This document shows positions 1-12,158 of a stretch of 64,000 nt of DNA, one piece after another; position 1 is the stretch's first letter, and every line of letters starts with the position of its first letter. Below the pieces are notes generated by a model. The model did not search any database and had not been told where the DNA came from. It saw only the letters and a program-made list of their open reading frames with translations. The translations under genes and the position numbers were made by a program. The stretch comes from Candidula unifasciata (lineage: Eukaryota; Mollusca; Gastropoda; Stylommatophora; Geomitridae): assembly GCA_905116865.2 (NCBI GenBank), contig CAJHNH020002824.1:79501-143500 (forward strand). Reading direction: 5' to 3'.

Positions 1-95
1 ACTGCTCGCTGGCTGCTGAAGATGAGGATGGAGCGCGCATGGGCATGCTTCGTGTGCTGTGATGTCAATTCTTGACTTAATTCAAAGAATGAATA
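1..95 (+). mobile_element. LINE-N 3' end fragment (window edge)
   Basis: Reading from position 13 gives a short frame LLKMRMERAWACFVCCDVNS with a stop at 73-75. The same ending, with a W-x-C-P-x-C core and a D-V-x-S tail, recurs at 7425-7487, 58061-58130 and 58933-59003. This looks like the extreme C-terminus of an I/Nimb-like LINE ORF2, whose RNase H part is visible in other copies. The fragment is cut by the window edge. Confidence 0.5.
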
Positions 96-377
96 AATCA
101 TTAAAAGCGTCAAAGAAGTCTTTAAGTACAGGAAATCGTGCGCAGAGCCCTTCAAAAGAGCATACTTTGTTGCCATTGTATTTTAAAAACGAGTTGAAAT
201 TTTTTCCCTGTTGATTGCTGTATTGATTTTCTGGTTCTATGAAGTCCAGGCTGAGGCGTTTCTCACTCTATTTTTTTTTTTTTTTGGTCAAGGAAATTTT
301 CATTTCTGTGCTGTTATATTCAGAATATTTATTGTTGTATGCATGGTCCTACTATATATGCCTCCCCACAGCGGCAT

Positions 378-570
<193 letters not shown>

Positions 571-778
571 GCCCGGCTCTCTAGCGAAGTTGGTTAAACC
601 TGACTTTCGCGGCGGCCGGGTGACGAACTCCTTGTGGTCCGGGTTCACTCCCGGGGGTAGGCAGAAAAGCCACATTTCTCCCAGATTAACGGTACCTATA
701 ATGGAATCAATGCCGAAGGGTTGCGATATCCATAGTACCGAGCCAAAGGGTTTACAACTCATGGTTTCTGGATACGTT
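571..778 (+). mobile_element. tRNA-derived SINE, family SINE-1
   Basis: The head reads as a tRNA-like pol III promoter: an A-box-like TAGCGAAGTTGGTTAAAC near 582 and a B-box-like GGGTTCACTCCCGG near 642. A body ending in a TTTCTGGATAC-type motif follows. Other copies lie at 6155-6360 (minus), 21459-21662 (plus) and 36410-36615 (minus). This copy ends in an A run at about 779-798 that passes straight into microsatellite. Confidence 0.8.
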
Positions 779-1247
<469 letters not shown>

Positions 1248-1854
1248 TCATTTCTACGACAATGCTCATATTTATGGCATTGTGGTGCTGGGGTGTCTGT
1301 GGATTACCTCCCTACCCGGACAGCAAGCAGCCAGAAGTGCCATGTATTAGTTCTAAAGAAAATATGGGTTGTGTTTCTGCCTTTCCCTTTAACACGTAGC
1401 TAAGGTGGGGCTCACAGTGTGCTCATTCCCTGCCACCAGATCGCTTGCAGGTTTCGCTGAGCTTTTCTTGGCTCTAAGCATGGCCTAAGCATGAGTAGTC
1501 GAGGCAACTGGATCGTTTCTGGTATTCAGGGGGTTAGCATACTTGTTTCCACTTCTAAGACTGTTTAGCACCCCTTTCAGAGGGAGCAGTACTGTGTGGT
1601 GCACCGGGTTTATTACCAAGGTTTGCTCCTCTAGATCCATTGTGTTTTGCCTGGGTATTCGAACGCCTAGTTACCAGGACTACGTCGGGGAGGCTGTGAC
1701 TCTTCGCCACGCACAATGATCTTGAGGTAAGAAGGGTTATGCTAGGTCAAGAGGCTGACACCGCAATGGAGGCTCCTCTCATGAACAGATATTCACTAGA
1801 CCCAGGGTGAAGTAAGGGGGGAAAACCACTACCCACAACACCAACACTTCTTAC
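1248..1854. other. Unassigned stretch
   Basis: No protein homology, splice-bounded exon, RNA gene or clear repeat unit could be recognised here. Confidence 0.4.
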
Positions 1855-2385
1855 CCCCTGTCTCTCGACGCTTAGTCCTCTCGAGGCTCAGAGCTGACAG
1901 ACTGGCAAAGAAAGCAGCAACATAAGAACAACCACCTACAGCGACAACCTTACAGACAGCAAAAACAATTACAAAAGCTATAAACAAAGAGACTTGGCTG
2001 AACAGATGGGAGATACTGGAAGAGAGGTTTATAGACACATAGCTAGCCCTGATCATAATGACAGCATTGACCATTTAACAAGAAGGGACCAAGCCACCAT
2101 CTTCAGACTTAGAACACAACATAATCCACTAAATGGACACCTAAACATAATACAGCCACAACACTACCCAGAGTGCCAGCTATGTAACTACCCCTACGAA
2201 ACTGTTGACCATCATCTCTTTGAGTACCCAAAACTCAGTGAGACTAGAAGAATGCTAGTCCCTCCGAGACCAGACAAGTGGAACACCTTGTACGGAGGAA
2301 AAGAACAGCTTGTGAAAACATGTAAATTCCACTACATGGCATTGGGTCAACGGGCGAAAGCGCATGCGCCGCTGGATCAATAATA
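1855..2385 (+). mobile_element. LINE ORF2 C-terminal fragment (RNase H end plus zinc-knuckle region), broken
   Basis: Around 1889-1922 one frame reads RADRLAKKAAT, the typical end of a LINE RNase H domain (G-N-E-x-A-D-x-L-A type), then hits a stop. It continues as TKAINKETWLNRWEILEERF before a frame change. From 1994 to 2383 another frame reads a LINE tail with RRDQATIFRLRTQHNPLNGH, followed by a C-x2-C cluster and paired His residues (CQLCNYPYETVDHH). This layout is known from jockey- and I-like LINEs. The stop and frameshift show it is dead. Confidence 0.7.
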
Positions 2386-2445
2386 ACAACGACAACAACA
2401 TACAACAATACCAGAACCGTCATTGCTACTGACACTGTTAAAGTT

Positions 2446-2625
2446 AGTTGCGTATCCTTTACAGGATGTTGCAGAACTAGCCCCAGCATATTTTGGCTGT
2501 TGTGGTTTTTCCAGGCAAGTTTACGTCCAGTAGTTTGCCATTGCTAACCAAACGATCGGTTTTTCGCTACAAATGTTGAAATCAACGCAAAGCACAAGGC
2601 CCGCACCTGGGATGGAACACGGCAC
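2446..2625 (-). mobile_element. tRNA-derived SINE, family SINE-4 (partial)
   Basis: It matches the better-preserved minus-strand copies at 20282-20510 and 60699-60929, sharing GTTGCGTATCCTTTACAGGA and GTCCAGTAGTTTGCCATTGC. The tRNA-like head at the high-coordinate end is mostly lost. The segment 2640-3104 beyond it holds nothing I recognise. Confidence 0.65.
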
Positions 2626-3104
2626 CCCGGCATTACTATTATCATGACTACTGACACTACTGCTAGCCTCTGTCTCGCGCAAACCCCTCTCCCCCAGCCC
2701 CACCCCACCCCCAACCCCTGTTTTAGCGTGAGTGAAGGGACTTCGGGGGACTTCGTGTTTTTAGTAAAGTTGTTAAGTTTCTCCCCCTCCCCTCTCCCAC
2801 CTCATGCAGTAAAGCCGCTGTTACTTTGTCACCGTAGGTTCCAGTGCAAAAACATTCTAGTTATATTGGTTTCAGGTTTTCTCAACGTTTGGAATATCTA
2901 ACGCCAACATCTTGTTAACTCCTCTTGGTCCACTGGAACTTGTTTAGTTCTCTCCCAAAGTACAATATTAGACATTCTATCATACCGCGTTACAAATGAT
3001 CATCTTCAGTTCTGTCAGGCTATGTTTTCATTATCACATCTCCCCGTGTAGGTTCCGGGGCCCTATTATAGGAAAAACAAGAATAGACCGACTGCCTACC
3101 CACA

Positions 3105-3335
3105 AGCATGCCGTAAGAGTCGACTAATTGGGGGCTTCCTTCGAAGTCGTAGTGCATCTGTCTGAGAGGCAAGAAACCAACAGTCTGCATATACATGAGT
3201 CAGATCTATCAAACTGATGCACACGCAACACTCAAGTTCTGAAACAGGACAGCAGTCCAGAAGTGGATGAACAACCAGAACTTCCCGCCAAAGTTTACAG
3301 CTATTGAACACAAAGAAGAAGAAGATTATCACATG
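3105..3335 (+). repeat. Dispersed repeat family 6 (ends in GAA triplets)
   Basis: Closely similar to 24385-24605 and 41445-41660 on the plus strand and to a shorter piece at 48598-48735 on the minus strand. Shared landmarks are a CTGAGAGGCAAGAAACCAAC block, a GTCCAGAAGTGGATGA block and CAGAGTTTACAGC near the 3' end, followed by GAAGAAGAAG. The length and simple tail fit a SINE, but I could not find a convincing pol III promoter, so the class is open. Confidence 0.7.
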
Positions 3336-3639
3336 TGTCCTGTCTTGATGACCAATGAAAACAATGTTTTCCCGAAATGAATTTACATATAACAGACACA
3401 CAGATCATGCCTCTCCACAATCTGCAACTGCTTGTATCAGTTCGTGTGTTGACATCCCTCCATACCATGACAAAAGACTGTCAAGATCTTTTCACGCTGT
3501 CTTTCGCTGTCTCTTTCTCAGCAGATCTTCCCAGTGGTCACAACATGTTCCATTTGCCTTATTCTCATAACACGAGCAAAAAATGATGATGCTCTCCTTC
3601 TGATGTTTGCGATAAGTTGTCTTTAAGCGAGCATTTGCC

Positions 3640-3765
3640 TCTTTCAAGAATCCTGGGTCGCTCCTCCGTGGCCTCAAGATAATGTTCGGCTTATTTGTTA
3701 ATTGTCCAGGCTTCACAGCCGTATGTTAAAACTGGCTCTATGTAGCATGCGAGAATTCTTTTCCT
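3640..3765 (-). mobile_element. LINE-K reverse transcriptase tail fragment
   Basis: The minus strand from 3765 reads KRILACYIEPVLTYGCEAWT and then INK. It contains the YGCE-x-W-T motif found just after the polymerase core of many LINE reverse transcriptases. A stop follows immediately, so this is a decayed fragment. Confidence 0.6.
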
Positions 3766-4154
3766 AACCTCCAACGACATAAATTCATTGCTTATTACAA
3801 ATGAAGTATAAAAAAAAACTGAATAAATTCAACCGAAATACCCGTGGTGTCTTTCGATACATTTCCTCTAATTGCCAGAAGTTCACGATACTCACCTGGC
3901 TTACCAGGGTAAGTGGAAATTTACACTGAATTTCTTCTGTTGAACAGAATAATTTAATTATTATAGTTTTCTCTGGGAGCCAGATACATTTATCTCTGGC
4001 ATGTAACAACTCTATCTCTGTTGGCTGTCTCTATAGGTTCTATATGACGTCAAAATTTGGCAGACAAATATCTTCAGATCCTTAGCGAGAATTCAAATCA
4101 CGATGACAAGCATGAGAATCTAACGTTCCAACGATTCGACTAAATGTTCCTTAT

Positions 4155-4345
4155 TACAGCAGAACATCTGGGAGGAAGGCGAGAGGGAGATCAAGAAAGA
4201 GATGGATAAACGGTATCGCTGAAATCTTTAAAAAAGGCGAACAAATCTATCACCCAAGCCACTCGAAAAGCCCAAGACAAATACAGAAAATTACGACACT
4301 GGCTACAACCTGGTATCAGCGAGACCCTAAAAGAAGAAGTAGTTC
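4155..4345 (+). mobile_element. LINE C-terminal fragment
   Basis: One frame reads RTSGRKARGRSRKRWINGIA, a variant of the G-R-G-R-P-R-x-R-W motif near the end of LINE ORF2. The piece ends in AAAGAAGAAGTAG, a simple-sequence tail. It is short and interrupted. The following 4346-4920 shows no recognisable feature. Confidence 0.55.
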
Positions 4346-4924
4346 CTTACTGTTTCCAATTAACTTATAGACAGCGGGGCTATCAATAAATAAAAACTCG
4401 TTTATGATACCGTCAGTTTCAGTCCAGTCATAGACAGAAAATTTAAATTTTCAAATGTTGACAGCAGATAAAATGTTCCTGATTGATTAGTTCATGCCAT
4501 CATTTGTAATTTGCCACGGAGATGCAGAAAACTCCCGCCAAGGGCATTAGCTTATCCAATCATCAAGTGCGAACAAAAGCCACGCGCGGAAATTGGCGAT
4601 CGATGTAAATTTCATCAGTCAGTTTGCAAATATGTATGATTAGCCGACCGGTAGATGACACTGTGAGCCTGAAGATTGAAGGATAATGACTCACGGATCA
4701 TACATGATTATCTGTTACACTTGTTTTTGTGCCATTTGCTATGAAGTGGCAAATAAAGTTCGAAAGAAAAGTGGAGTTGGTGTAGTATCCCTGCGTAAAC
4801 AAACACGTTGAAAATATCTCTTATTCTCTAAATCCCTCTCTCTGACACTCTCTTAATCTCTTTAGCTCTCGCTCGCACTTCATGGATTTCGCTCAATCTC
4901 CGACTTGCTCTTTGTTTTGCTTCT

Positions 4925-5070
<146 letters not shown>

Positions 5071-5165
5071 CCCCTTCCATGCACCTTCGCCCCCTTAAAG
5101 GTATAAGAGAAGAAACAAATGTAAAAGAAAAGAGAGAAGAGGAAAATAGAGAAGAAAAAGAAGAA

Positions 5166-5415
5166 GTTGATGAAGAAGAAGAAGAAGAAGAAGAAGAAGA
5201 AGAAGAAGAAGAAGAAGAAGAAGAAGAAGAAGAAGAAGAAGAAGAAGAAGAAGAAGAAGAAGAAGAAGAAGAAGAAGAAGAAGAAGAAGAAGAAGAAGAA
5301 GAAGAAGAAGAAGAAGAAGAAGAAGAAGAAGAAGAAGAAGAAGAAGAAGAAGAAGAAGAAGAAGAAGAAGAAGAAGAAGAAGAAGAAGAAGAAGAAGAAG
5401 AAGAACAAGAAGAAT
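5166..5415. repeat. (GAA)n microsatellite
   Basis: About 245 bp of almost pure GAA triplet, entered through a degenerate GA-rich leader at 5105-5165. Long purine-only GAA arrays can form triplex DNA. That is general knowledge and is not shown here. Confidence 0.97.
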
Positions 5416-5499
5416 CGTAATGAAAAGTAATACTTTTAGATTGATGCTAATTGTGAAAGCATGATGTTATAATATTGTTATTGTTGTGACTACGATATG

Positions 5500-5690
5500 G
5501 AATCTCTGAGGTTCGGAAGGGAAGATCGTGGGTTGGGGTTCTAATGAGGGCATAACTTTTTCCAGAAATCACCTTGGCTCCAAGGTCGATCCAGACTTGA
5601 GGGGGTTCAGTCCTGGGAAGTAAAGGCGGCCGGCGTGATGTTGAATACATCACCCACCAAGTGCTGTTTGGTCTATAAAATAAAGGTTTC
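5500..5690 (+). mobile_element. tRNA-derived SINE, family SINE-2 (5' truncated)
   Basis: The body matches the full copy at 21762-22028: GAAGTAAAGGCGGCCGGCGT, then a CATCACCCACC block and a GGTCTATAAAAT end. A B-box-like GTGGGTTGGGGTTC remains near 5530, but the A box is gone. Confidence 0.75.
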
Positions 5691-5737
5691 AAAGTTACCT
5701 GTAGTTAAGTGTCTGTTTGAAGTTTAAAGTGTGAACA

Positions 5738-6080
5738 ATGGATCAACATCATGACACACGGATAGTAACCCATAAGTGCTCCGTTTGTTTTCTAACTCAA
5801 GTCTGAGTCTGACGAAGCTCAGCACAGTGCACAAACTCTGTAGCACCGACGTGGATCCTGAAATACTTTAGGTAGATTTTGTACTCCAAATTTTGCCCGG
5901 GCTGCGCAGCGCCGTTAGGCAACTCTTTTTGATTTCTAACTGCCAAGGGATTTTTTTTTAACGTGCACAACAATGCACACGGGCGTCCGATGTCACTACC
6001 CAGAGACAGGGGGGAATTACTTGAAGTCCAAGTTCACGTGAAAAAAATCCCAACCCTTACCGGAACATCTAGCACTCTTG
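5738..6080 (-). mobile_element. SINE family SINE-3 (partial)
   Basis: It aligns by eye with 16628-17015 and 51520-51785. Shared blocks are AGCACAGTGCACAAACTCTG, ATTTTGCCCGGGC, CTGCCAAGGGATTTTTT and GCACACGGGCGTCCGAT. The tRNA-like head, at the high-coordinate end in the other copies, is missing. Confidence 0.7.
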
Positions 6081-6154
6081 GCGGACACCATGCCCTCAGA
6101 ACAAGCAGCCCCCTTCCAGTGTCCGTTACATGTTTTTTGACTAATAAATCTATT

Positions 6155-6360
6155 GTTTGTTTCAGAAGCCATGAGTTGTTAACCCTTAGGCTCGGTATTA
6201 TGGATATCGCAACCTTTCGGCCTTGATTCCATTGTAAATACCCTAAATCTGGGAGAAATGTGGCTTTCCTGCCTACCCCCGGGATTGAACCCGGACCACA
6301 AGGAGTTCGTCACCCGGTCTCCGCGCAATCCGGTTTAGCCAACTACGCTAGAGAGCCGGG
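6155..6360 (-). mobile_element. tRNA-derived SINE, family SINE-1
   Basis: Reverse-oriented copy. The tRNA-like head lies at 6300-6360 (complement of TAGCGTAGTTGGCTAAAC with a GGTTCAATCCC-type B box), and the body ends at the low coordinate in CAGAAGCCATGAGTTGTTAA. It is well preserved and nearly full length. Confidence 0.8.
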
Positions 6361-6860
6361 CGGCAATAAATCTATCTATTCACGTGCTTTAAAACCACAT
6401 CAACTCTCTTTGTATAAGTCAACCATGTGTTTTAGTCGTCTGTTTATGTGTAATTCTAAGCGACATATATAACGCATTATAGACACAACAGCCAATATGC
6501 CAGAGACTTAAAAGCGAGGGAAATTCAAACCTAATTTTATCTCAGCCCGTAAACTATAACATAATCCCACCAGCCCTCTTGGCGACAATGCAACCTATTA
6601 TGGCCATCATCTCGGGCGCCAGCTGGTCACGTGAGCCTAATATCGATCCAGGGAGGGGGCCGCTTTTAATCAGGTCCCTGCTTCATGCCAGTGTTTTCCT
6701 AATTCACCCCTTCTCTAGCCAGCTGACAAGCCAGAACATGAGAGGAAATGGGTATTATAATAACGATGTATGATAGAACTGACTGTTGGGAGTACAGGAT
6801 TGGAGAAAGATCTAGCCAGCGTTAGATGCGCATAATGAAACGTTACTATTACGTAGCGCC

Positions 6861-7044
6861 CTTTCTAATGCGGCAACCCCTAATACAGTTACTTGTGCTG
6901 TGGCTACCCCAAACCATACAGTTATTTTCGTTTCATAACTTCGGTGAATATGTTTTTTTTTTTTTTTTTATGGTCTTTGGCGACCTCTGTGAAAGGGTCC
7001 TTCGACCAAAAAAAGGGTTGCGACTCACAGGTTGAGAACCGTTG
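6861..7044. mobile_element. hAT MITE, SPIN/Charlie-like (one end degraded)
   Basis: It has CTAATGCGGCAACCCCTAAT, a GGTCTTTGGCGACC block and the terminal CACAGGTTGAGAACC, ending GTTG. It is the same family as 17671-17866, 18939-19134, 37507-37703 and 51077-51276. The left terminal repeat is degraded. CTCTAACG follows the right end and fits the nTCTAnAn target preference of this hAT group. Confidence 0.75.
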
Positions 7045-7084
7045 CTCTAACGAATCAGTGTACTTTCCAGTATGGAGTGTGTGC

Positions 7085-7500
7085 AGGGTAGTTTAGGTCA
7101 GTGTATTTCAACCAGTGGAAATTTTCCTTAGCGTCCTGTTGATATTTTCTTCCAGGTCATGCTGATGTGCGGGGAAATGAGCAGGCAGATAAACTTGCCT
7201 TTCCTGCATCACTTGGTTGTGAGTTGATGTATGACAGGCTAGATGTTGTGGGGGTCTCTTTGGGAGCGAGTTAAAAGTGCGGAGGTACAAAAAAATCATA
7301 GCGGTCTGGGAAGAATGGCGCTGCAGGGAGTTATCAGAGGATCTGGCCGACGGTCAATACTCAAGGAAAAGTCGAGACAGATATACAGTCAGACAGTCAC
7401 TTGTACCATCGGAACTAGGATTCTTTGTTTGCTGCTGAAGATAGGGACGAATCGTGTATGGGAGTGTCCGAAGTGCTTTGAAGTCGATTTCTAATTCAAC
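7085..7500 (+). mobile_element. LINE-N fragment (RNase H end to C-terminus)
   Basis: Near 7150-7210 one frame reads GHADVRGNEQADKLAFPA, the catalytic C-terminal part of a LINE RNase H (H and D residues). Near 7433-7494 another frame reads LLKIGTNRVWECPKCFEVDF and a stop, the shared C-terminal ending of this family. The middle is broken by stops and frame changes. Confidence 0.7.
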
Positions 7501-7639
7501 ATTAAACCGGTGGGCAGTGACCCACGAGCATCGGAAATGTACAGGTGGCCCGCCATAAATTTCTTGATGGTCTTGTAACGGGGTTAAGAAGCTAGTTTTT
7601 CTCTTTGAAGATTCTGGTCGGTAGGATTACCACCTCAAC

Positions 7640-7735
7640 GTTGCTCCCATCATGGTCTGTCTTAGAGAAACTCGGTCTCTCGCCAGCTTTCCCGCCTCGT
7701 ACACTTTCATATTCAAGGGTCACTTATATCTTGTT
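7640..7735 (-). mobile_element. LINE-K 3' fragment
   Basis: The complement matches the 3' region of LINE-K copies at 22640-22740 and 39285-39400. They share the CGTTGCTCCCATCA, GAGAAACTCGGTCTCT and CACTTTCATATTCAA blocks. It is short and untranslatable. Confidence 0.45.
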
Positions 7736-7739
7736 CGTC

Positions 7740-8625
7740 TAATACTTCAGTAACACGTAGGTCGTCTGTGAACGACGGGCAGGGTGATCTCCACTCGTCC
7801 GAAAAGGCATAAGACGTCTATCACGGAGGCGCACTTTTGCAATTATCAGACAAAGTGCGGAAGAAGATCAAATTTCCACCCGTAATCGATAGGTTATTTA
7901 AGGTGAACTTAAGAAAAAAGTCGCTAGGTGACAAGCTAATACGATTTGGTGACATCATTTACATTCATCGTGATCGCGAGTTCGGAAATGTGAAGACATA
8001 TTGCCACCAATATTCATACGGGGTTAGATCTGACGAATAGCCCCGCTGCGACTGAGCTTTGTCATAAGATCTGCTTACGATGTGCTAGACTCTGGCACCA
8101 TGATGGTCAAATGGCATGCGACCACTGACCTGACATGTCCACTACGTAGAGCTAAGCAGACACACAGCACGTATTCTCCGCGTGCAGCAAAGCCCTAGGC
8201 CAGGGACGATATATATGGCGTCACAATAAAGTCCTGAAAGAGTTAGCGGACATTGTAGATGAAGCCGGGATGAGGGCCAATGCGAGGGTCATTCCTACCA
8301 TTCACTCCCCCGCCCTTCCCCATGCGCTTACTGAAGGCTGGGCAGATCTCTAAAGGTGAAGTCAACAAGGGCGCATACGCTCCATCAATACTTGACTGTG
8401 CGAGGGACTGTCTCGTTTCCAGAAGTACCAAGTATAAATCCGTAAGACCGGCCTAAGACCAGAAATGGTGATGCACTTTTAGGAAAAAACGCTAGCTCAT
8501 CCTAAGAGAGCTTAGCGTGCCGTACGAGTCGTAGATGGAAGAAAATCACATGTACAAGCTTGAAAAGTACGGTGATCTGGTAATCTATTTTTGCGGGACA
8601 ATCATTTTGTCTGTGGACATAATTT

Positions 8626-8673
<48 letters not shown>

Positions 8674-9340
8674 CTTCAAATTCAAGAATAGGTTTTGATC
8701 TTAGTTGTGTTTTTTTGTACAAATATGAATAAATTTTTTATTCCTATTACATTGTTTCAGAGGAGGACTGTGCAATCTGCATAGTCTAACTCCGAGAAGT
8801 GATGCAATCAAGTTATCAACAGATCAAATATTTCTCATTATGTTTTCGTCGTATATATTGAATAGGTGTGGGAAAGAATGCTTCCCTGTCTCACTCCCTT
8901 TTGCACCTCGAATAAATCAGGTATGTCACCAGCTGCTCTAAAGGCTGCTTGTTGTTCATGACACACTTTAATTGAATGCACAAAATGTGTTGGAAACCTC
9001 AGACTCCTCACTGTGTTATATTGAATTTAACAAATCAACTGCTATCTACCTTTGTTTTTATTCTGTGTTTGGCTGGCTGTCAAGTGGGCTGCGAAATAAT
9101 TTCCCCTTGTTTTGGTGACCCGCTGGTGTAAAAAAGTTGAAGAACATTGTTATATGCAAGAAGGTTTCACGGACAAAGGACTCGGAGTACGTGCTTGGTG
9201 TAGATTCGTTTCAGTGACAGATGGTATCGGCGGCTGCTTTAGCGCATTAGTTAAGTGGTGTGTGAGAGGTTTACTATCAGCGGGAGGGATAAATGGTTGG
9301 GGCTGCAGATATCGGATGTTGGTTTGGTGTGAAGTTTGAA
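7740..9340. other. Unassigned stretch with a poly-G run
   Basis: No gene or repeat unit is recognised, apart from T/G homopolymers. A run of 37 G residues at 8636-8672 follows a T run and is the longest G homopolymer in the window. From about 9290 the sequence drifts into the 29-bp minisatellite that follows. Confidence 0.5.
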
Positions 9341-9344
9341 CCTG

Positions 9345-10115
9345 TGGGCTGTTGAATGTGGGGTTTGAATCTGTGGGTGGTTTGGTGTGAGGTTTGAACC
9401 TATGGGTGGTTGAGTATGTGGTTAAAGTCGATGGGTAGCTGGCTGGGTGTGAGGTTTAAACTCACTGTGGCTGCTTTCATGAGGTATGAACCCATGGATT
9501 GTTTTGGGTGTAAGATTTAAACCCTTGGGTGTTTCGGTGGGAGGTTAAAATCGATGAGATGTTGGGTGTGATGCTTTGCTGGACATGAGGTTTAAACTAT
9601 GATTGGGGAGTGTGCGAGGTTTAAATTATGAGTGGTGAGTGTGTGAGGTTTGAACTATGAGTGGTGAGGGTGTGAGATTTAAACTATGAGTTTGAGGTTT
9701 AAACTATGAATGGTGAGTGTGTGAGGTTTAAACTATGAGTGGTGAGTGTGCGAGGTTTAAACTATGAATGGTGAGTGTGTGAGGTTTGAACTATGAGTGG
9801 TGAGGGTGTGAGATTTAAACTATGAGTGGGGAGTGTTTGAGGTTTAAACTATGAATGGTGAGTGTGTGAGGTTTAAACTATGAGTGGTGAGTGTGTGAGG
9901 TTTAAACTATGAGTGGTGAGTGTGTGAGGTTTAAACTATGAGTGGTGAGTGTGCGAGGTTTAAACTATGAATGGTGAGTGTGCGAGGTTTAAACTATAAG
10001 TGGTGAGTGTGTGAGGTTTAAACTGTGAGTGTTTGAGGTTTAAATTATGAGTGGTGAGTGTGTGAGGTTTAAACTATGAGTGGTGTGTGTGTGTGAGGTT
10101 TAATTATATGTGGTT
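9345..10115. repeat. 29-bp minisatellite
   Basis: Tandem copies of a 29-bp unit built around GAGGTTTAAACTATGAGTGG followed by TGAGTGTGT. Units at about 9600-10100 are nearly identical. Units before 9600 are older and longer variants (GAGGTTTGAACCTATGGGTG). There are about 17 recognisable young units and no coding potential. Confidence 0.93.
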
Positions 10116-10827
10116 AGCCTGGATTGAGATCTGATCCTGTGAATGGCTGGGTGTGAGGTTTGGATCTATGGGAGATTAGAAGTGATATTTGTCGTGGAGT
10201 GAACAGCCAACCCTACACGATGGACGAGTCGTGATGCTGACTTTCCTAAGCGGGCAGTCACATTTCAAACTTAAACCCGTCCGGAGGGGTATATAGTCAA
10301 TTATATTGATATATACCTTTATATGATGAAATATTCACTTCTAGACCCTCTAGTTGCTTTGAGAAATCTTCATTTTCAAACTTGCAACTGTGGGCTGAGT
10401 ATTTCTGGTTTTTAATTCAGAAATTTCTGTAAACCGGTTTACTCCTTGGGCATGAATACAGGGGACTTCTTTCCTGGAGACGCGAAGCTTAGTTTTGAGC
10501 GGCATTCTTTCGCCTGGTCTCCAAAGTGTCAGTCTATAAATAAAAGTGGCGCATACAAAGAACCAGTTCTATCTTTGAAGAATTCCTAAGCTTGGGTAAG
10601 TTGATTATAGTTTACAAGTACCATAATATATGTCTTTTTTAAATTTATTAAACCCGACAAGTAATTATTCTCTGACTAGACAAACGAAGTGTTGTGCCTC
10701 CTAGCAGAAATATGGAATAGGGGTAATCTTTTAACAGTTAACTGCTGTGACGTCAGAGCTCGACGCTCTGAGTCAAAGGTGTGTTTGGCACGGAAATATC
10801 GGGTGTGTAGTAGCAGCCTGTGGAGAT

Positions 10828-10830
<3 letters not shown>

Positions 10831-10907
<77 letters not shown>

Positions 10908-10908
10908 G
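10831..10908. repeat. (TA)n microsatellite
   Basis: About 78 bp of AT dinucleotide with one G interruption near 10893. Confidence 0.97.
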
Positions 10909-10914
10909 GTACTA

Positions 10915-12000
10915 ACGGGATACATTGTATGTCTGTGAGTGCAGATGTGAGGGTGGAGAGAGGATGATCTATGTGTGGTAGTGTCTATATATCTCCACTA
11001 TATAGCTTGTCTTCTATCTGGTGTACTAATTTACAGACAGATAAATGAAAGGAGACATTGTCTACTGTTCTTGAGAGTTACACTCTGAGGAATGGAGAAG
11101 GGTAGCAGAGTGTGGGGTGAGCTAGTCTGTGATTAAAGTTGATTACTAATTCTGAGTTCTTTCCTGACAGGATGATACCTCCTTAGAGATCAGGCAGACG
11201 AATCACAGTCCAGCCAACAACCACCAACCCATACCATTCTGGGCACCAAGTATACCCAAAAGTCCTGTATATTGTTGCCACTACCTCAACATGGCAAGAG
11301 CTTGGTTGTGAGTTCCAGGACTGGTGGACAATTGCAGACACTTATGTCATCAATCCAGAGAATCAGTCTTCAAGAGCTTTGTTGGGCTCTTATGCAGTTC
11401 CTGTGTCCTCACCTATGAGACAGTTAGCGGACACCACAGTCTTCAAGAGCTTTGTTGGGCTGACTTGGGTGTCCCTGTTTCACCATTCTAACTGTCTAGC
11501 TTTTATGTTTGTGTGAGTAATAAGTGTAATCTGTGTTAACATGGCTATGATAGTATACTATCATAACCTGGGGGCTACCTTTTTATAGTAGTGGGGGTGT
11601 CCAGCCAAGTGTGCCTAGGAATATTATATATTTTGTAGTGCCAAAGCTTGAGTTGCCCTACTCCTGAAATAAGTTGAGCGTATATTGGCCACGGGGTATC
11701 CCTTAGACCAATACGAGCCAACGACTCAACATTATTATTTCAGAGTGCTGTTGGTTCTTAATGAGAAATCCTTAAATCAGGCACGTGACAGGAGCGGTAT
11801 GTGACAATATTACATTTTGTGAGTGGGTTGGTATACGGTTTAAAGAGACGACTAGTTTTTATTTTCTACAAAAAGTGAACCGTAAGAATGTAGAGAAATG
11901 TGGTATCTATACTGTAGATAAGCTTGTGTTCCCAATGCAGTGAAACTGTTTCTTTTTCAGAAAAAGTAATATTTCTGTTTCAGAAAGAAAACAAAAGCAC
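10915..12000. other. Unassigned stretch with a perfect 20-bp palindrome
   Basis: No coding evidence. Positions 11546-11565 form a perfect palindrome (TATGATAGTATACTATCATA). A near-identical block, AGTCTTCAAGAGCTTTGTTG, occurs at about 11369 and again at about 11439. The stretch has the feel of a non-coding mobile-element body, possibly an LTR, but no paired terminal repeat or coding domain confirms that. Confidence 0.4.
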
Positions 12001-12019
12001 CTGTTGTAGGAAATGTGAT

Positions 12020-12116
12020 ATTTCTGTTTTAGAAACATTTGTTCTTGTGTAGTAAAGGTGCTTGTGTTTCTATTGTGAAAATAAAACCAGCGTTTTTGTT
12101 GTAAAAAAAACCTGTT

Positions 12117-12158
<42 letters not shown>

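Noticed and set aside
10980..11780. Possible LTR retrotransposon end (TGGGGGCTAC near 11569 resembles a primer-binding site)
   Set aside because: No second LTR, no TG...CA boundary and no gag or pol coding could be found nearby.
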